From positions 186,001 through 250,000 of the forward strand of contig CAVWPS010000001.1 in NCBI GenBank assembly GCA_963756975.1: a DNA stretch of 64,000 nucleotides. Reading direction: 5' to 3'. This document shows, piece after piece, positions 17,116-26,769 of the stretch. The stretch's first letter is position 1. The number at the start of each line of letters is the position of its first letter. The notes beneath the pieces were generated by a model. That model did not search any database, was not told the DNA's origin, and saw only the letters and a program-made list of their open reading frames with translations. The position numbers and the translations under genes were made by a program. Source of the DNA: CAVRQM01 sp963756975. Its GTDB lineage: Bacteria; Pseudomonadota; Alphaproteobacteria; Acetobacterales; Acetobacteraceae.

Positions 17116-18290
17116 TGGATACCCCACACGTTATCAGGCGCGGGATCGAGGAACTCGACGACAGCCCGATCCTCGAAGTCTTTCGCGCGGGCTTTCGCGT
17201 GCCCGGCATCATTCCGATGTGGGCCGGCGAGCCGGACGTGCCGACGCCGAAATTCATCTGCGACGCGACCGCCGAATCGCTCGCCGCCGGGCGCACGTTC
17301 TACAGCGACAACCGTGGCGTCCCCGCGCTGCGCGAGGCGCTGATCCGGTATCATGCGCGGCTGTACGGCGTGACGCTCGATCAGTCGCGCATCGCCTTCA
17401 CGTTCAGCGGCATGAACGGCGTCATGCAGGTCGCGCAAGCGACGTGCACCGTGGGCGACAACGCGATCTGCATCACGCCGTCATGGCCGAACGTGATGCG
17501 CGCGCTTGAAATCAACGGGGCCAGCGTGCGCGAGGTGCCGATGGGGCACGGCAACGACGGCTGGCAACTCGACCTCGATGCCGTCTACGCGGCCTGCGAC
17601 GAGCGGACGCGCGTGATCTATCTCGCGTCGCCCGGCAACCCGACCGGCTGGATGATTTCGCGCGACGAGGCGGAGGCGCTGCTGGATTTTTGCCGCCCGC
17701 GCGGCATCGCGATCCTGTCCGATGAAGTCTACCACAGGATCGTCTACGATTGCCCGGTCGGCTTCAGCTTCCTCGAAATCGCGCGGCCCGACGATCCGGT
17801 GTTCATCGTCCACAGTTTCAGCAAATCCTGGGCGATGACCGGGTGGCGGCTGGGCTGGGTGATCTACCCCGACTACGCGACCTCCGCGTTCGAGAAGCTG
17901 ATCCAGTTCAACACGTCGGGCGGCCTCGAATTCATGCAGGCCGGTGCGATCGCCGCCCTCGATCACGGCGAGGATTTCGTGATGAACTTCGTCGACCGCT
18001 GCCGCGCCGGCCGCGCGATCGTGACGGAGCGGCTGTCGCGGATGCCGCGTGTCCGAAACATCCCGAGCCGTGGTGCCTTCTACGCGATGTTCGAAGTGGA
18101 CGGCGTCACCGACACGATGGCGTTCTGCATCGCCGCCGTCCACAAGGCGCGGATCGGCATGGCGCCCGGATCGTCGTTCGGACGCGGTGCCGAACGGCTG
18201 ATGCGGCTGTGCTACGCGAAGTCGCCCGAATTGCTGCACGAGGCGATGGACCGGCTGGAGCCGTTCGTGGCGGCCTACGCCGAGACGTGA
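17115..18290 (+). CDS. Pyridoxal-phosphate-dependent aminotransferase, class I/II
   Basis: 391 residues of fold type I. Motifs in order: MWAGEPDVPTPKFI, TFYSDNRGVPALREAL, the N-x-P-T segment SPGNPTGWM, ILSDEVYHRIVYD (cofactor Asp/Tyr), PLP lysine in HSFSKSWAMTGWRLGW, and the carboxylate-binding Arg near RLMRLCYAKSPELL. The substrate is unknown; aspartate/aromatic-like or alanine-like transaminases share these motifs. Start ATG 17115 overlaps the zwf stop; the stop 18288-18290 overlaps the GTG start of fdhD (GTGA). It thus lies in a tight zwf-aminotransferase-fdhD unit. Confidence 0.88.
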   Translation: MDTPHVIRRGIEELDDSPILEVFRAGFRVPGIIPMWAGEPDVPTPKFICDATAESLAAGRTFYSDNRGVPALREALIRYHARLYGVTLDQSRIAFTFSGMNGVMQVAQATCTVGDNAICITPSWPNVMRALEINGASVREVPMGHGNDGWQLDLDAVYAACDERTRVIYLASPGNPTGWMISRDEAEALLDFCRPRGIAILSDEVYHRIVYDCPVGFSFLEIARPDDPVFIVHSFSKSWAMTGWRLGWVIYPDYATSAFEKLIQFNTSGGLEFMQAGAIAALDHGEDFVMNFVDRCRAGRAIVTERLSRMPRVRNIPSRGAFYAMFEVDGVTDTMAFCIAAVHKARIGMAPGSSFGRGAERLMRLCYAKSPELLHEAMDRLEPFVAAYAET

Positions 18291-19090
18291 CGCCCAGCCT
18301 TCCACGCACGGTCACGCGGTGGCGGCACGGCGCGGGTGAGGCGTCATCGCGCGTGCTCGCCGACGAAGTCGCGGTCGCCATCACGCATAATCGCGAGACG
18401 CACGCGGTGATGATGGCGACACCGGCCGACATCGAGGATTTCGCGGTCGGGTTCAGCCTGACCGAGGGCGTCATCGACGACGCCGCGCAAATCGAGGAAC
18501 TCGAGGTGCTGGAGGTCGCGGACGGGATCGAGGCCCGGATGTGGCTCGCCCCCGACCGCGCGGCGGCTTCGGTCGCGCGGCGGCGCAGGCTGGCCGGCCC
18601 GACCGGTTGCGGCCTGTGCGGCATCGACAGCCTGGCCGAGGCGGTGCGCCCTCCCCGTCCGGTATCCGGCACGCTGGTCGTGACGCCCGCGATGATCCGC
18701 GAGGCTCAATCCGCGATGGACGACGCATTGCCGCTCGGCCGCGAAACCCGCGCGGTGCACGCGGCCGGGCTGTGGCATCCGGTGCGGGGACTTCTTGCGG
18801 TGCGCGAAGATGTCGGCCGCCACAACGCGCTCGACAAACTGGTCGGGGCGTCCGCGCGTCAGAGCTTCGACGCGACCGCGTGCGTGCTGCTGCTCAGCAG
18901 CCGGGTCTCGATCGAAATGGTGCAGAAGGCGTGCGTGCTTGGCGCACCCGTGGTCGTCGCCATCTCGGCACCGACCGCGCACGCCGTGCGGCTCGCGGAC
19001 GAAGCCGGCCTCACGCTCGTCGCGGTCGCGCGCGCCGACGGCTTCGAGGTTTTCACCGGCGCGCGAACGCGTCTCAGGAGAGTTTGTAAG
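18287..19090 (+). CDS. fdhD: Formate dehydrogenase accessory sulfurtransferase FdhD (reads on in frame into the SDR)
   Basis: FdhD transfers sulfur from the IscS persulfide to the molybdenum cofactor of formate dehydrogenases. About 264 residues from GTG 18287: LADEVAVAITHNRETHAVMM, DFAVGFSLTEGVI, the cysteine loop GPTGCGLCGID (C108, C111), EDVGRHNALDKLVG, LLSSRVSIEMVQKA and a C-terminus DGFEVFTGARTRL. No stop codon follows in this frame: translation would run through RRVCK into the SDR that begins at 19091. Either a true fusion, or the stop TAA at 19087-19089 (another frame) has been lost to a one-base error. No formate dehydrogenase gene is in the window. Confidence 0.85.
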
Positions 19091-19816
19091 ATGGTCGAAC
19101 AACAGGTCGCCCTCGTCACCGGCGCCAACAAAGGCATCGGCCTCGAAATCGCGCGCCAGCTCGCCGAGCGCGGCTACATGGTCTGGATGGGCGCACGCGA
19201 TGCCGGGCGCGGACAGGCGGCGGCCGATACGCTCGGGCAGGAACGGCTGGTGCGGTTCATCTCGCTCGACGTCACCGACGAACTCAGCATCATCGCGGCC
19301 GCCGCGATGATCGAGCACGAATCCGGCCGGCTCGACGTGCTGGTCAACAACGCCGGCATCGCCATCGACGGCGGTGCGGCCCCGAGCGCGCTGTCCACCC
19401 ACGCGATGCGGACCACGTTCGACGTCAACGTGTTCGCCCCGGTGCGCATCACGCAGGCATTCCTGCCGTTGCTGCGCGCGGCGCCCGCCGGCCGAATCGT
19501 CATGGTCAGCAGCGGCCTCGGCTCGATGGAATACATGAGCAATCCGAAATGGCCGTTCTACGGCGTCAACCTGCTCGCGTACAACACGTCCAAGGCGGCG
19601 CTGAACGCGATCACCGTGGCGTTCGCGAAGGAACTCGCCGGGACACCGATCAAGATCAACGCGGCCAATCCCGGCTACACGGCGACCGACCTGAATGGCA
19701 ACAGCGGCACGCAGACGGTCGCCGAAGGGGCCGAGGCGGCCGTCCGGCTGGCGACGCTGCCGGACGACGGCCCGACCGGGCAGTTTTTTAGCCGTGAAGG
19801 GCCGGAGCCCTGGTGA
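19091..19816 (+). CDS. SDR-family carbonyl reductase-like oxidoreductase
   Basis: 241 residues from ATG 19091: ALVTGANKGIGLEIARQL, VNNAGIAIDGG, catalytic Ser in IVMVSSGLGSM, Y-N-T-S-K in LLAYNTSKAALNAITV, then NAANPGYTATDLNG, NADP-dependent carbonyl reductase style. A strong ribosome site AGGAGAG eight bases before ATG 19091 argues it is made separately, even though the frame is continuous with fdhD. The stop at 19814-19816 meets the 3' end of the methylthioribose kinase gene coming from the other strand. Confidence 0.86.
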   Translation: MVEQQVALVTGANKGIGLEIARQLAERGYMVWMGARDAGRGQAAADTLGQERLVRFISLDVTDELSIIAAAAMIEHESGRLDVLVNNAGIAIDGGAAPSALSTHAMRTTFDVNVFAPVRITQAFLPLLRAAPAGRIVMVSSGLGSMEYMSNPKWPFYGVNLLAYNTSKAALNAITVAFAKELAGTPIKINAANPGYTATDLNGNSGTQTVAEGAEAAVRLATLPDDGPTGQFFSREGPEPW

Positions 19817-21052
19817 GCGAGCCGGGGTAAGCTCGCGCGCGGCCTGAACGATCGCGGCAACGTCGGCGAACGGCTCGGCCACCAGCCGCCGTGCCAGCGC
19901 CAAAGCCGGCCGTTCGCACGCCGCGCGCATCTCGACGTCCGCGATGTCCTCGAAATCGGCGACGTGCGCGTAGCCCAGAATGCGCCGGATCATCTTCAGC
20001 CCGGCGAACCCGACCGTGTCCGCCCACACGCCGGCGATGAATGCCTGCCGCGCCTCCTCCAGCGCCGCCTGCCCGGCCGGGTCGGCGAACATCGCCGCCC
20101 GGTAGGCGTCCCCGCTTCCGCCGCGCCGCCACAACGACAGGAAGTTGTCGTGGAACCCGCGCCAGAACGGCTCGATCTGGCCCAGCACCCAGTCCGCGTA
20201 CTCGGTGCGATCCTCGCCGGGTGCGGCGTGCCCGGGCTGGCTGAAATACGACAGCAGCAGGTTCGCGATGAACGCGCCGCAGTCGAACCCGATCGGGCCG
20301 TGGAACGCGAACTCCCCGTCGATGACCCGCGAATCGTCCTCGGTCACCATCACCGAGCCCGAATGCAGGTCGCCGTGGATCAGCGCCTGCGCGCAGGTGA
20401 GGAATTTGTAGCCCCATGCCGCCGCCGCCGCGCGCAGCTTGCCGTCCGCCCGGATCGACGCCGCGACATCCTCCAGCCCCGGCGTGTGCCGGTTGCGCGG
20501 ATGTTCGAAATACGGGTCGGTCAGCACGAGGTCGACGCTGATGCGCAGGATCGGCTCGTTGCGCGCGAACTCGGCAAGCTGCGCGTAGCGCGTGCCGAAC
20601 GGGGTCGCGAGGTCTGACGTGGCGAACGTCGCGGCGGCCACGAACTTGCCGACCGCTTCGGCCGCGCGCGGGTAGCGGATGCCGCGGATCAGGCCGTTGC
20701 GCATGATGATGTGCGGCGACAGCGCCTCCATCGCGATCACGTACTGGGTCGGGTCGTAGCGGTACAGGCGCGGGATCAGCGGCCCGACATAGGGGGCGAC
20801 GGCGCGCATCCACGCGACCTCGTAGCCGGCGCGGTCGAGCGGCAGCTTCCAGTTCTCGTCGCGCCGCACGGTCGGCAGCGCCTGCTTGACGCAGAGCGTT
20901 CCGGCCTTGCCGCGCGCGAGGAAGACCGCGTTCATGTTGCCGTCGCTGACCTCCTCGACCTCCCAGGGCTCGGCCCCGAGCACCCAGGCCAGCTCCGGAT
21001 CGGCCGCGAGCCACGCGCGAACCCCGTCAGCGTCGAGTTTTTGATATGCCAA
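19788..21052 (-). CDS. mtnK: S-methyl-5-thioribose kinase (3' end uncertain)
   Basis: Phosphorylates methylthioribose in methionine salvage. Diagnostic: VSDGNMNAVFLARG (nucleotide loop), catalytic HGDLHSGSVMV, metal site VIDGEFAFHGPIGFDCG, and GLKMIRRILGYAHVADF. Homologous sequence ends about residue 410 (near 19820), matching the family length of about 400. No stop occurs there: the same frame stays open to 18344, antisense to the SDR and fdhD. The 19788 end given here belongs to a neighbouring frame and is provisional. A one-base error near the 3' end is the simplest explanation. The usual partner mtnA is not adjacent; the gene diverges from frmA. Confidence 0.82.
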
Positions 21053-21108
21053 CGTTTCACTCCTTCGCAGAGCCGTCTAGATGGGGTGAACACGGTTGGG
21101 AGGCCAGA

Positions 21109-22218
<1,110 letters not shown>

Positions 22219-22222
22219 GCGG

Positions 22223-24160
22223 TCAGACTCCGGCGAGGAACGCGTCGGTGACGTCGGCCCGGCCCGTGCCGTCGTCGGCGTCGACCACCGCCAGGAATTC
22301 GAGCCCGAAGCCGATCGACCGCTGGTCGCCGCCGCCCGTGTGCGGCGCCAGCGGATAGATCGCCGAGGTGAACGTCACCATCAGTTCCGGCGTGCAGCTT
22401 TCCAGTTCCAGCCGCAGCAGCCTGCGTTGGCGCGGTTGCAGCGAAATCGATTTCCCGCCCGAAGCCCCGACCTCGACCCGCACGGTCGTGTCCTCGGGGC
22501 CGGCGCGGACGACGGCGTACAGGAGGCGCGAGGCGGCGCGGTCCGGCTCGACGGCGAACATCAACCGCGCCGCCCCCGCACTCGACCAGCTGCCCCAATC
22601 CTCGGCCGCCCAAAATCCGGGGCCGTGCCGCAGCGTCGAGCCGTCCGCGAAGGTCGCGTCCTGCGCCTGTAGCCGGCCGAACCCATACAGGCGGCCGCCC
22701 CGCAGCGACGGCGCCCCTGCCCCGCCATGTTCCAGAACCGGCGCTTCGCGCACCGTCGTCAGCAGTTGGGTCAGCACGTCCGGCCAGGCGCGCGGGCGAA
22801 ACTCCGCCGCGATCCGCGCTTCCAGCAGCGCGCGCTCGGCCGGGTCCGCCACGCGACGGAACTGGGCCTTGAAGTCCTCGCGCGAGCCAGGCTCGTAATA
22901 CAGCACGAGGTCGCCGCCCGCTTCGGGCAGCGACGAATGGTCCGGCACCAGCGTCACCTTGCCGTGGCTGAGGCTTTCCGTGATCGGCAGCCCCCAGCCC
23001 TCGTAGAACGAGCAGTACACGCTGAACACGGCGCCGCCGTACAAGACGGCCAGGTCGTTGTCGGACAGCGTGCCGACAAGCCTGATCTTCCCGCGCAGCT
23101 CCGGGTGCACCGCGAGCCAGTTGAGCGTGTAGTCGACCAGCCAACCCTGCTTGCCGACGCAAACCAGGTCCGGCACGGCGTCGGCACCCAGCTCGGCGAT
23201 CAGTTCGGCCCAGCACTCGAACACGAAGATATGGTTCTTGCGCGCCTCGATCGTCGAGACGAACAGTACGAACGGCCGGTCGAGGCCGAAGCGCGCGCGA
23301 ACGCCCGCCCGCAACCGCGCATGGGCCGCTTCGGGCAGACGCGCGAGCGGATCGCTGAACCGCGCATCGAGCCGGATCACGTTCGCCTGCACGTCGCGCC
23401 CGGTCATCTCGCGGGCCACGTCGACCACGTCGCGCGCGGTGCAGTCGGAGTTGGCGAGCACCAGGTCGGCGGTGCCGACCGCCTGTGGGAACCAGGAGCG
23501 GAATTCCGTCACCAGCCCGGCGGCGCAGGTCTGGGCCGCCCTGATCGGGATGCAGTCGTGGAAATACGGCGCGTACAGCAGGCCGCGCTCGCGCTGCATG
23601 TAGCGGATGTGGGTCATGTAATCGGGGATCCACCAGGACGAACCGATGTTGACCAGCACGTCGCCCGGCGCGAACGACGCGAGCGGCGCGCGCGCCATCG
23701 CCGCCGAGAACGTTGCGATATTGGCAAGCCAGCTCGCATCGGGCGAGCTGTCGCACGCCGCCTCGCAAATGCCGGCGAACAGGCTTTCGGGCACCGCGAC
23801 CCAGCCGCCGCGCGCCTGGAAGAACGCGCAGCCGAGCGGGCGGAGAGCGGCGACGGGCTGATGGGCGGCGGCGCGCAACAGCTCGATCTGCACGCGCTGG
23901 ATTCCGGTCGGCATCCGGTTGGCGCCGAAATAGTGGATCAGGTCGGTGTAGTCGAACCAGACCGCGGCCACCGCGCTCGGGTGCGGCGCGGGTGCCCGGC
24001 GGCGCGCCGGCTCGACCCGCAGCGGCTGGATGGCGTGCGCCGGCTGAACGGGGTGGGGCGTCCCGGCCGGCGTCGGCTGGGCAAGCCCGGGCGGCCCGGG
24101 ATCGGTCCGGACCGGGCGCGCGAGGAGTTCGGACGCAGGGCGGGCTTGTCGCTTGCTCAT
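22223..24160 (-). CDS. Glycosyltransferase family 4 protein with C-terminal beta-rich extension
   Basis: 645 residues. A Pro/Ala-rich, probably disordered N-terminus (1-65), then a GT-B glycosyltransferase: TGIQRVQIELLR at the N-terminal domain, FHDCIPIRAAQ, the donor-binding half with FVLFVSTIEARKNH, LVCVGKQGW, VGTLSDNDLAVLYGGA and the E-x7-E-like segment SFYEGWGLPITESLSHG. Residues about 490-645 form an extra domain with alternating hydrophobic strands (GFWAAEDWGSWS, RLMFAVEPD) and no recognised family, perhaps carbohydrate binding. No signal peptide. Likely surface polysaccharide or protein glycosylation. It stands alone; the neighbouring genes are unrelated. Confidence 0.85.
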   Translation of the reverse strand: MSKRQARPASELLARPVRTDPGPPGLAQPTPAGTPHPVQPAHAIQPLRVEPARRRAPAPHPSAVAAVWFDYTDLIHYFGANRMPTGIQRVQIELLRAAAHQPVAALRPLGCAFFQARGGWVAVPESLFAGICEAACDSSPDASWLANIATFSAAMARAPLASFAPGDVLVNIGSSWWIPDYMTHIRYMQRERGLLYAPYFHDCIPIRAAQTCAAGLVTEFRSWFPQAVGTADLVLANSDCTARDVVDVAREMTGRDVQANVIRLDARFSDPLARLPEAAHARLRAGVRARFGLDRPFVLFVSTIEARKNHIFVFECWAELIAELGADAVPDLVCVGKQGWLVDYTLNWLAVHPELRGKIRLVGTLSDNDLAVLYGGAVFSVYCSFYEGWGLPITESLSHGKVTLVPDHSSLPEAGGDLVLYYEPGSREDFKAQFRRVADPAERALLEARIAAEFRPRAWPDVLTQLLTTVREAPVLEHGGAGAPSLRGGRLYGFGRLQAQDATFADGSTLRHGPGFWAAEDWGSWSSAGAARLMFAVEPDRAASRLLYAVVRAGPEDTTVRVEVGASGGKSISLQPRQRRLLRLELESCTPELMVTFTSAIYPLAPHTGGGDQRSIGFGLEFLAVVDADDGTGRADVTDAFLAGV

Positions 24161-24218
24161 ACCCCCGATGATTTATACGCCACCGTAAGGAATCGTCAAT
24201 CCGGTGTCATTCTTGGGT

Positions 24219-24224
24219 TATAAT
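24219..24224 (+). promoter_or_regulatory. -10-like TATAAT in an AT-rich island
   Basis: A perfect TATAAT in the locally AT-rich stretch 24165-24260, pointing toward the small HTH gene at 24366. No convincing -35 lies 16-18 bases upstream, and the leader would be about 135 nt. The island also holds the upstream region of the glycosyltransferase on the other strand. Confidence 0.3.
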
Positions 24225-24365
24225 GAGTTTGCGAACGAGATTGTTTGTTGCACGATCTAAGTTCGGGTGCGTGGTCACGCACGTCCGCGATCCCCAAGCC
24301 GACGCTTGCGCCGGAGCCCGCGCGGTGGTCAGAGAGCGCCGAACCAGACATCGGATTTTGCCCCC

Positions 24366-24689
24366 ATGAGCGACACCGCCACCACGTTCGGCCTCCCCGA
24401 GGCCGCCCGCCGCCTCCATATCCCCGTCCGCGTCCTCCGCCGCGCCATCCGCGACGGCCGGCTTCCGGCCCCTGGCAAGCTGACCGCCACCTCGACGCTC
24501 ACCGCCGAGTGGCTCGCCGGTGCCGAGGCGGCGGTCGCGGCCTCGCCGACAGCATTGAACCGGACATTCGCCCAGAAGGTCGCGCCGTTCGCGCGGTATC
24601 CGGGAACATCGGCCTGGCGCAAATATGCCAAGCGGGTTCGTGAATACGCGCATTACCGCGCGGCCACCGGGGCGGCGCAGTCCGTCTGA
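24366..24689 (+). CDS. Small helix-turn-helix protein, MerR/excisionase-like
   Basis: 107 residues. The N-terminal part TTFGLPEAARRLHIPVRVLRRAIRDGRLPAPG reads as a winged/MerR-type HTH of the excisionase class: an A-A-R-R-L-x-I-P turn, then a recognition helix with R-R-A-I-R-D-G-R-L-P. Residues 55-107 are helical and basic (WRKYAKRVREYAHYRAA). There is no effector domain. It may be a stand-alone DNA-binding regulator or a relic of a mobile element. It lies on the 3' side of tRNA-Gln, a typical integration position, but no integrase is present. ATG 24366 is chosen because the HTH begins right after it; in-frame upstream sequence is low-quality. Confidence 0.6.
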   Translation: MSDTATTFGLPEAARRLHIPVRVLRRAIRDGRLPAPGKLTATSTLTAEWLAGAEAAVAASPTALNRTFAQKVAPFARYPGTSAWRKYAKRVREYAHYRAATGAAQSV

Positions 24690-24867
24690 CCAGACGGCCG
24701 GCCGCGCCATCTCTCGCGGGGGATGGCCGGCCGGCCACGACGAGCGGGTCAGGCCGTCAGGTCAACCCGGCACGCGACGGCATCACCCCGTCCACCCGCG
24801 AATCGTGGCGGGTCGGTTGCGGAGCGGGTCGGTTCCGTACGTCGAAGCCGCGCGCGGGCGGGAAGGC

Positions 24868-24941
24868 TGGCTGGGGGACCTGGATTCGAACCAAGGCTGC
24901 CCGGGTCAGAGCCGGGAGTTCTACCGCTAAACTATCCCCCA
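24868..24941 (-). tRNA. tRNA-Gln, anticodon CTG
   Basis: Cloverleaf on the minus strand: acceptor TGGGGGA (from 24941) pairs with TCCCCCA (24878-24872). D-arm AGTTTAGCGGTAGAACT, anticodon stem CCCGG/CCGGG with 7-base loop CTCTGAC giving anticodon CTG, T-arm with GGTTCGAATCC. Discriminator G, and 3'-CCA is encoded at 24868-24870. It reads CAG glutamine codons. The flanks 24690-24867 and 24942-25054 hold no gene I can support. Confidence 0.95.
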
Positions 24942-25054
24942 ACGGCCGACGCCACGTAACAGCCGGCGCGCGCCGACGCAACCGGGGGTGAACCGCGACC
25001 GCCGCATTGGGGGGTCTCGCCACGGCGCGACGACCGCCTATATACAACTTCGAA

Positions 25055-26059
25055 ATGTCGCAGAACATCGCATACGAAACGTCGGGAGCCTCGTCCGCCT
25101 TCGCCGCCCTCGACCTCGGCACGAACAACTGCAGGTTGTTGGTCGGGGTTCCGACCGCCGGCGGGTTCAAGATCCTCGATAGTTTTTCACGTCTGGTTCA
25201 GCTCGGCGAAGGCTTGGACGAGTGTGGCACGCTCTCGCCGTACGCCATGGACCGCGCGATGGATGCGCTGCATGGCTGCGCCGAACGCCTCGCCCGCCGC
25301 CCGGTCCGCAAACTCCGCGCGGTCGCCACCGAGGCCTGCCGCCGGGCGCTGAACGGGCCCGACTTCCTGGAGCGTGTGCAGCGCGAGACGGGGTTGTCGC
25401 TGAATGTCATCTCCCCCCGCGAGGAGGCGGAGCTGGCGCTGGAGTTGGTCACCCCCCTGCTCGCCCCGCTCGCGGCCGACGGGGTGACGCGCGCGCTGCT
25501 GTTCGACATCGGCGGCGGATCGACCGAGCTCGCGTGGGTCCGGCTGCCGGACAAGGTCGGCGACCCGCCCGATCTGGTCGGCTACGTCTCGCTCCCGATC
25601 GGGGTGGCCGGCGTCGCCGCCCGCTGGGGCCGGTTCGGGTTCGACATGGTCGTCGACGAGGTCGAACGGCATTTGCGTCCGTTCGAGGCCATCCACCGGA
25701 TCAATTCGGAAATCCGGCGCGGCCATGTGGCCCTCGTCGGCACCTCGGGCACGGTGACGACGCTCGCCGGCGTGGTGCTCGATCTGCAGCGCTACCGGCG
25801 GCCGCTGGTGGACGGGCTCGTTCTGACCTACGAGAACTCCCATGGCGCGATCGACAAGCTGCGGGCGATGAGCGCGAGCGAACTTGCCGCGCACCCGTGC
25901 GTGGGCGGCGACCGCGCGTCGTTCGTGCTGCCGGGCTGTGCGATCTACGCCGCCATTTCCCGCCTGTGGCCGGCCGATCGCGTGGTCGTGGCCGACCGGG
26001 GCCTGCGCGAGGGGATGCTGCTGCGGATGATGCGGACCGAGCGCGGCCGCCACCAATGA
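25055..26059 (+). CDS. ppx: Exopolyphosphatase/guanosine pentaphosphate phosphatase family protein
   Basis: 334 residues. ASKHA-fold blocks: AALDLGTNNCRLLV (phosphate 1), AVATEACRRALN, the second phosphate loop LLFDIGGGSTELAWV, and LVGTSGTVTTLAGV. Ppx/GppA enzymes hydrolyse polyphosphate or pppGpp. The protein is shorter than E. coli Ppx (513) because it lacks the C-terminal HD-like domain; this short form is common in alphaproteobacteria. ATG 25055 is chosen because homology starts right after it. The stop overlaps rlmE (ATGA), so the two are coupled. A stringent-response role fits the purine genes downstream (inference). Confidence 0.88.
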   Translation: MSQNIAYETSGASSAFAALDLGTNNCRLLVGVPTAGGFKILDSFSRLVQLGEGLDECGTLSPYAMDRAMDALHGCAERLARRPVRKLRAVATEACRRALNGPDFLERVQRETGLSLNVISPREEAELALELVTPLLAPLAADGVTRALLFDIGGGSTELAWVRLPDKVGDPPDLVGYVSLPIGVAGVAARWGRFGFDMVVDEVERHLRPFEAIHRINSEIRRGHVALVGTSGTVTTLAGVVLDLQRYRRPLVDGLVLTYENSHGAIDKLRAMSASELAAHPCVGGDRASFVLPGCAIYAAISRLWPADRVVVADRGLREGMLLRMMRTERGRHQ

Positions 26060-26736
26060 GCCTGCCGCCTGGAAAGGGCGGCGGAGGCGCGCGTCCGCTC
26101 GCGGTGAAATTGAAGACCGCGATGGGCCGGACCACGGCGCAGCAGAAATGGCTCCAGCGGCAACTGAACGACCCATACGTTGCCGCCGCGCGCGCGCAGG
26201 GCTTTCGCTCCCGCGCCGCGTTCAAGCTGATCGAGATGGACGATCGCTACAAACTCATCCCGCGCGGCGGCCGGGTGCTCGACCTCGGCGCGGCCCCCGG
26301 CGGCTGGAGCCAGGTCGCCATGCAGCGCGGCGCCGCCGTCGTCGTCGGCGTGGATCTGCTGGCGATCGACCCGGTGCAGGGTGCCACCTTCATCGAGGGC
26401 GATTTCAACGACGCCGACATGCCGGACCGGCTGATGGCCCTGCTCGGCGGGCCGCCAGACCTCGTGCTGTCGGACATGGCGCCGAACACGACCGGCCATT
26501 CGGCCACCGATCACATCCGCATCATCGCGCTGGCCGAGCTCGCGCTGCACACCGCGATGGCCGTGCTGGCGCCCGGTGGCGGGTTTGTCGCGAAAGTCCT
26601 GCAGGGCGGGACCGAAAAGCAGTTGCTCGACCCCATGAAGCGCGCCTTCGCCACCGTCCGCCATGCCAAGCCACCCGCCAGCCGCAAGGACAGCAGTGAG
26701 TTGTACGTCGTTGCCACCGGCTTCCGAGGGGTCTAG
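26056..26736 (+). CDS. rlmE: 23S rRNA (uridine-2'-O)-methyltransferase RlmE/FtsJ
   Basis: 226 residues. RlmE methylates U2552 of 23S rRNA in the A-loop. Motifs: catalytic Lys in RSRAAFKLIEMDDRY, SAM loop VLDLGAAPGGWSQVA, GDFND, catalytic Asp in LSDMAPNTTGHSATDH, Lys in GFVAKVLQGG and Glu in SSELYVVATGF, the K-D-K-E tetrad of the FtsJ family. The first 35 residues are a basic, glycine-rich extension. ATG 26056 overlaps the ppx stop. guaB starts 34 bases after its end. Confidence 0.94.
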   Translation: MSLPPGKGGGGARPLAVKLKTAMGRTTAQQKWLQRQLNDPYVAAARAQGFRSRAAFKLIEMDDRYKLIPRGGRVLDLGAAPGGWSQVAMQRGAAVVVGVDLLAIDPVQGATFIEGDFNDADMPDRLMALLGGPPDLVLSDMAPNTTGHSATDHIRIIALAELALHTAMAVLAPGGGFVAKVLQGGTEKQLLDPMKRAFATVRHAKPPASRKDSSELYVVATGFRGV

Positions 26737-26769
26737 GGGACGGCGTCAAGGTTTCGGCAGGCACGCACC

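Noticed and set aside
18344..19787. Minus-strand continuation of mtnK as a protein domain
   Set aside because: The extra residues are antisense to strongly supported FdhD and SDR motifs, with shadow-frame composition.
24868..24941. tRNA region as a suppressor or other-specificity tRNA
   Set aside because: The loop reads CTCTGAC with anticodon CTG at positions 34-36 and a standard cloverleaf; glutamine fits and nothing suggests a stop-codon reader.
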